Assembly: GCA_958430865.1 (NCBI GenBank)
Contig: CAUDNR010000810.1
Coordinates: 1 to 11,961, forward strand
Origin: Entrophospora sp. SA101
Lineage: Eukaryota; Glomeromycota; Glomeromycetes; Entrophosporales; Entrophosporaceae
DNA length: 11,961 bases
Direction of reading: 5' to 3'
The notes beneath the pieces are model-generated. The model was not told where the DNA came from, did no database searches, and saw only the letters and a program-made list of their open reading frames with translations. A program made the position numbers and the translations under genes. Numbering within the stretch: position 1 is the first letter of the stretch; every line of letters starts with the position of its first letter. Positions 8,310 to 11,961 of the stretch are shown one piece after another.

Positions 8310-8650
8310 GCAGCCCATCGTCATCACATTATCATTTTCATCTCCCATATTTTCATCATCATCAATGATTGTAAATATTGTTAATATTTTTTGGACATTT
8401 TATTCGTAATTAAAATAAATATACAGTGATTCAAGTGTCGATTTGTTTCTCTTTTTATCATGTATAAATGGACCAATTTCTTTCAAAAGCAAACTGATGA
8501 AGTAGGAGCTGAAATTATCAATTCTGCCCGGTTTAACGAAAATTTTGATTTTGTCATTCTTAAATACTATCAATATAACTTGGTAAAAATTAAAAATTCA
8601 TGTTTTTTTTGTACATGATTTGAAAAAAAATCATGTGCATGTCACATACA
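8310..8650 (-). mobile_element. Second, older remnant of the same hAT family
   Basis: The order of landmarks matches the hAT copy at 741-1391. There is a CATCATC-rich block encoding an acidic run on the minus strand (NDDDENMGDEND, about 8325-8365), then the segment matching the dimerisation motif (8464-8484, read ERNWS on the minus strand), then the shared string ctgatga-gtagga (8495-8510), and finally CATGATTTGAAAAAAAA followed by TGTGCATG (about 8613-8640), which matches the right subterminal region of the first copy. Terminal inverted repeats and target duplications are not visible, so both ends are lost or decayed. The reading frames are broken in different places from those of the first copy. 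Confidence 0.65.
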
Positions 8651-8962
8651 TAATTGACGTGAACTGAAAAGTTAATTTGTCTTGTAATAAATGCCAATGC
8701 AAAAAAATCATTCCTTGATGCACACTCTCAATATACGCACACACATACGATTAAAAACCAAAGTGAAAATCCTTATTATTATATGTTTCTATTATGTAGC
8801 TTTGATATGATTGCTTTTGATAAAATTCATGAAAACATATTAATAGTTTAAGTCTTCATATAGTGTTCCTATAATTTTCCCATGTTGAAATAGTATTTGG
8901 AACCCAGATCCAATCCCGAACTATGTGAACATTACTGATATAATTGGCAAGCATTAACTCCT
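8651..8962. other. Intergenic, no gene seen
   Basis: Downstream flank of the pseudogene that ends at 8963. It includes a CA-rich patch near 8735-8750 and nothing else that I can name. Confidence 0.4.
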
Positions 8963-10533
8963 TTAGCTCATTTGTTTATTTTTGAGTCCGTTCTGAGAAT
9001 AAAAATATAAAGTTGGACTTTCCTGTGAGATCGAATGGCATATATAGAAAATTTTCCCTACCAGAGCATATAGTAGTTCGAAGATTTCCATAAAATTTTC
9101 AACTTCTTTCAAAAGAGAATGGTAACATCGCTGACTTAATCTGTGAAATTTTATAAAAATGCTTCTTATCAAGACGAAGTTCACTTAACGTAATTCGATC
9201 ACCTAACATAAAATAATCAGAATAAGATTGATACTGTTCAAAAGAAACTGACACATTACCAATACATTGCACCATGTAGATACATATATTTCTTGCATTT
9301 TCTGCATTCTTATCTAAAATGGTTCTAAACAAAGAGACCAAGTCAAACATAGCTTCCTTGATGAGCTTTTCAGTATCTTCTCTGACGTGTTTTGTAACAA
9401 CATTCTCCGGTCCTCCAGATACTTCAATGAATATGTTTTCTTTATTGCTTGCAACCTTAAAACCTACTTTATTTAAAGTCAAATCAAATCCTGGAAACAA
9501 CATTTTGCATCCTTGATACACTTAGTTTGCACTTCAATCCAGTCAAATGTGTACTCTTGATAATCAGATTGAATAAAGTAACTATTCTCTCCACGGTATA
9601 TTTTCTTTCTCTGATATAACGATTCAAAAAACCCTCCCTCACCAGTCAATGAAAAAATTGTTTTTAATTAGTTAGTTGTGCCAAAAAGGACATATAGAAT
9701 CCTGGTAATATACTCACAAGTCATAAAGGATAGTTTTGCAGACTTTCTGAAACGTATTTTCGGGATTTAATGAAACCATAATAGCACTCTCAAATGTATC
9801 CTTTTTGACTAATTAATAAATCTTTTAATACATATAAATATATTAACATAACATCTGAAGGAGATTTATATTTACTTACCAATAGTATATTTACAAGCCA
9901 ACCATGAATTTTTTCTAGAATTGCATCAACCTGATCAGATTTCATTATCACATGTTGGTTGTTAACATTTACTGACCAAATATTGGATAGAATGCTCTCC
10001 AAGAATAGGTTTTTGTGAGGTGATCATCACAGCTTCGTTATGTGGGTTGGGAGGAGGTGTATGAAACTAATGAAAAACAACATTACTCAGATATAATTCC
10101 CAGAAAAAAAATTTTTTACACCCAATGTCAGCTTACATCATCATCATTGGATTTGCTTTCTTGAATGTCTTTCTTGATTTCGTTATTACTGATGATTTCT
10201 TCAATGCCATTTGTAGATTTGGTGGTTGTCTTTTTGCCTGGATCAAAGATGCAAAAAAATAATGCCAGTCATTAAGTTTCAAAGCAAACGAGATATATTG
10301 GTATTACTTGTCCCTTCCAGATATTTCCACATAATCAGAATCGGAATCTGTTTTCATTTCTGTTGAATTTGTACTTTCAGCATAACACACTGTTCACTTC
10401 TGCGAGATGGTTCCTAAGTCATAAATCAGTTCAGTGTGTGTAATAGCCTTAAAGTCAATCACTGTGCTATTACCTGTTTTTCTACCTCCATTTTGAGCAT
10501 TTAATGTGCAGTATTCATTACTAACTCCCGTAT
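8963..10533 (-). pseudogene. Multi-exon gene of an uncharacterised fungal family, frameshifted
   Basis: The minus-strand order is as follows. An N-terminal part (10533-10308, with GNSTVIDFKAITHTELIYDL and an acidic DSDSDYVEISG) has an in-frame TGA at 10394-10396. An exon at 10237-10137 follows, then 10066-9880 (ILSNIWSVNVNNQ), 9800-9718 (TFESAIMVSLNPENTFQK) and the core from about 9650 (GGFFESLYQRKK, FDWIEVQTKCIKDAK, MLFPGFDLTLNKVGF, IFIEVSGGPENV, DRITLSELRLDKK). It ends near 8963 with ENFMEIFELLYAL. Donors GTAAGC, GTAAGT and GTGAGT are well formed, and a 57-bp in-frame intron lies at 9203-9259. Frameshifts fall near 9998 (GAGAG tract), 9503-9506 (A4 run) and 9105-9111. I know similar hypothetical proteins from Mucoromycota genomes but no function; the FIEVSGG strand could suggest a nuclease-like fold, which is speculation. 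As it stands it cannot give a full protein. Confidence 0.65.
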
Positions 10534-10704
10534 GACATTATTCCATTATTCTGATAGCCCCCGTAAAAGTTAATCAAAGTTTCATTGCAAGATATACAAT
10601 TCCTCTCCCAAGAAAAAAATCTCATCTAGAACTTTAGCATGTAAAATTTGATGAGTCAATAACATTTTTAATCACATGTCCTGATTTTTTATTCCATCCC
10701 ATCA
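10534..10704. other. Upstream flank of the pseudogene, possible further exon remnants
   Basis: On the minus strand a short frame reading GYQNNGIMSYG (around 10565-10530) runs into the pseudogene one base out of frame, so the former gene may begin further upstream. No start codon could be fixed. Confidence 0.3.
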
Positions 10705-10894
10705 AGTCAGCAAGAAGCCTTGAACATCAGACAACCAAGAAGGTCACTTGTGCCCTAATGGGACCAATGCTGGGTCGGCAAGAAACCTTTAACATCAAAT
10801 AACCAAGAAGGTCACCTGTGCCTCTACACTGGTTTCGTGGCTCAACAAAAAGTCTTGAATGATAAAGAACCAAGAAGGCCACCACCATGCCACT
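10705..10894. repeat. Tandem repeat, about three units of 67-68 bp
   Basis: The string AACCAAGAAGG recurs at 10733, 10801 and 10868, giving spacings of 68 and 67 bases. Around it the units share a pattern of gcaagaa(g/a)cctt-aacatca-a-aaccaagaaggtcac-tgtgcc. Units 1 and 2 are close copies and unit 3 is more diverged. Because 68 is not a multiple of three, the array does not look like repeated protein. It is less AT-rich than its surroundings, which suggests origin from a transposon or a non-coding repeat. The open plus-strand frame from 10837 runs out of unit 3 and is not convincing as a gene. Confidence 0.75.
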
Positions 10895-10904
10895 TGCATT
10901 TCCA

Positions 10905-11237
10905 GCTAAGAAAAGATTCTTGCTTCCTTATACTTGTCAAGAAGTATATGTGCTTTTTCACATCTTTTCCCTTTTCCTGTGACAATAATGTTATTAAAGG
11001 ACTTGATATACACGTCTATCTTTTTTTTCGAAAGGTTCAATATCACTTCTGTTGTTCAAAAAATCAATAATTCTTACAACTGATTTCATATATATATAGT
11101 AATAGTAAAATAATTGGATATTCTATTAATAGCACAAATGCCATATATTATGAGGTAATTAATCAAATTTGGTTTATTGTAATAATCAGTGTCGTACAGC
11201 TCTACAATGTATTTAAAAAATTAATTATTTGCTTTTG
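10905..11237. other. Intergenic, no gene seen
   Basis: AT-rich sequence between the tandem repeat and the helicase remnant, with a TA run near 11088-11098. Nothing else is recognisable. Confidence 0.4.
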
Positions 11238-11715
11238 CTACTTTTTAATTTGGCCAAGGCCTCTCTGGTTCACTATTTTCAATCTTGCATATTCTTGATT
11301 AGTTTTTATACAAGAAAAGTTGAAATCCAAGATCTCAAGCAAATCCCAAGAAGGCACTCTGCTCAGAATTACATATACTCGACCAGGTACGAACATATTT
11401 TCATCGATGTTGACAGTTGCATGAGGTAATGTTAATCCTTGGGTTTTGTGCACAGTAAGAACGAAAGCATTCTGTAGAGGAAATTGTTGCTTTGATACAG
11501 GACTCCATTGATATCAAAGTGGTTTCTTTTTGCACAGTCATCTTTGTGATATCCTTCAACATTTTGAGGATCAGTCATTTTTGGTTATCACACCAATTGT
11601 CTCATTGCAAATTCCATGACCAAACGTCTCGTTGTTGAGGAACATCACTTTTTGCATCTACTTGTAGAATGACATGCTTGGGGAGGTTTGTATAGCAGTT
11701 GAAGTGAAAATCTCA
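11238..11715 (-). pseudogene. PIF1-like DNA helicase C-terminal remnant (Helitron-type or genomic PIF1 family)
   Basis: The final frame reads QFPLQNAFVLTVHKTQGLTLPHATVNI and later YVILSRV before stopping at 11238. TVHKTQGLTL and YVILSRV match the two last helicase motifs of the PIF1/RecD superfamily 1B (the T-x-H-K-x-Q-G-x-T motif and the Y-V-x-L-S-R motif), which act in ATP hydrolysis and DNA binding. Upstream, NLPKHVILQVDAK (about 11690-11650) and VMFLNNETFGHGICNETIGV match the linker before these motifs, but they lie in two different frames. At least two frameshifts therefore separate the pieces, and the N-terminal Walker A part is absent from this window or lost. Such genes are numerous in Rhizophagus-like fungi, partly within Helitrons. 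I cannot tell which origin applies. Confidence 0.8.
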
Positions 11716-11961
11716 CTTTGATTCTGATTGAGGATATTGTGGTTGATCGTGTCTGCTGCAGCCGAGACAAAGCTCTTTCAACCAAAAGGTAATTTTTTAC
11801 AAAACAGCTAATAAACATAGTGTAACGTCGTCTAGCCTACTATATATTATTTTAATTTAGAAAGAGTTGCGCCACAGCAATTAATTATATGGTTGGCTCG
11901 GTCTAAAGACCTCCTATTTCTGCGCCACGTGGCCAAATTTCAAAAATAGCAATTTTGTAAT
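11716..11961. repeat. Edge region with short palindromes, possible repeat terminus cut by the window end
   Basis: GGTCTAAAGACC (11900-11911) and GCCACGTGGC (11924-11933) are short palindromes 12 bases apart, and GCGCCAC occurs twice (about 11869 and 11922). The sequence also carries attttttacaaaa (11793-11805) and, inverted, caattttgtaat at the very end. Closely packed palindromes at a repeat edge suit a MITE or Helitron terminus, but without the flank this is not decidable. Confidence 0.3.

Noticed and set aside
8885..8930. Possible tRNA B-box in ccagatccaatcccgaac
   Set aside because: No matching A-box, acceptor stem or cloverleaf could be drawn around it.
9319..9516. 65-codon plus-strand frame
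   Set aside because: Complementary to the conserved core of the minus-strand pseudogene, which has the better protein character and intron evidence.
1866..10002. Possible homology between the 1866-2150 frame (ILTNIWS) and the pseudogene near 9985 (ILSNIWS)
   Set aside because: Only about seven residues match and the sequences after them diverge completely; this is not enough to claim a shared family.
10837..11070. 77-codon plus-strand frame starting MAQQKVLNDKE
   Set aside because: Begins inside the third unit of the tandem repeat and continues into AT-rich sequence; no motif and no sign of an upstream or downstream exon.

Overview
This window looks like nuclear DNA from an AT-rich eukaryote, most likely a filamentous fungus of the Glomeromycotina (Rhizophagus-like). 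The evidence is the very AT-rich background, genes split by short GT-AG introns of about 57-150 bp, a small F-box protein of the kind that is greatly expanded in these fungi, and debris of hAT, Tc1/mariner-pogo-like and PIF1-helicase (Helitron-like) elements. The organism is inferred from style and gene families, not from a diagnostic marker. No rRNA, tRNA or CRISPR array was seen.

Layout: 1-606 is featureless AT-rich sequence. 609-1407 is a nested insertion: a foldback element flanked by TA, interrupted by a hAT-type element (741-1391) that keeps the decayed end of a transposase and is flanked by an 8-bp target duplication. 1500-1640 holds two 20-22 bp palindromes. 1866-2150 is a minus-strand reading frame that may be a last exon. 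2372-3878 (minus) is the best intact multi-exon gene, with five exons, all introns GT-AG and 354 residues; its family is not recognised. 3880-4840 holds its promoter region and a microsatellite. 4848-6316 (minus) is a decayed gene broken by frameshifts, stops and a 251-bp TA-flanked MITE. 6584-7390 (minus) is an intact F-box protein gene. 7391-8300 shows nothing recognisable. 8310-8650 is a second, older copy of the same hAT family. 8963-10533 (minus) is a multi-exon gene of unknown function, recognisable but broken by several frameshifts and a stop. 10705-10894 is a 68-bp tandem repeat. 11238-11715 (minus) is the decayed C-terminal half of a PIF1-like helicase, and the last 90 bases contain short palindromes that look like the edge of another repeat.

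The genes do not form a pathway. The picture is an accessory region where two genes look intact (the orphan gene at 2372-3878 and the F-box gene) and the rest is transposon debris and pseudogenes. I found no convincing new multi-gene system. The most informative structures are the nested transposon, which can be dated by relative order, the MITE that splits a former coding sequence, and the two uncharacterised gene families.
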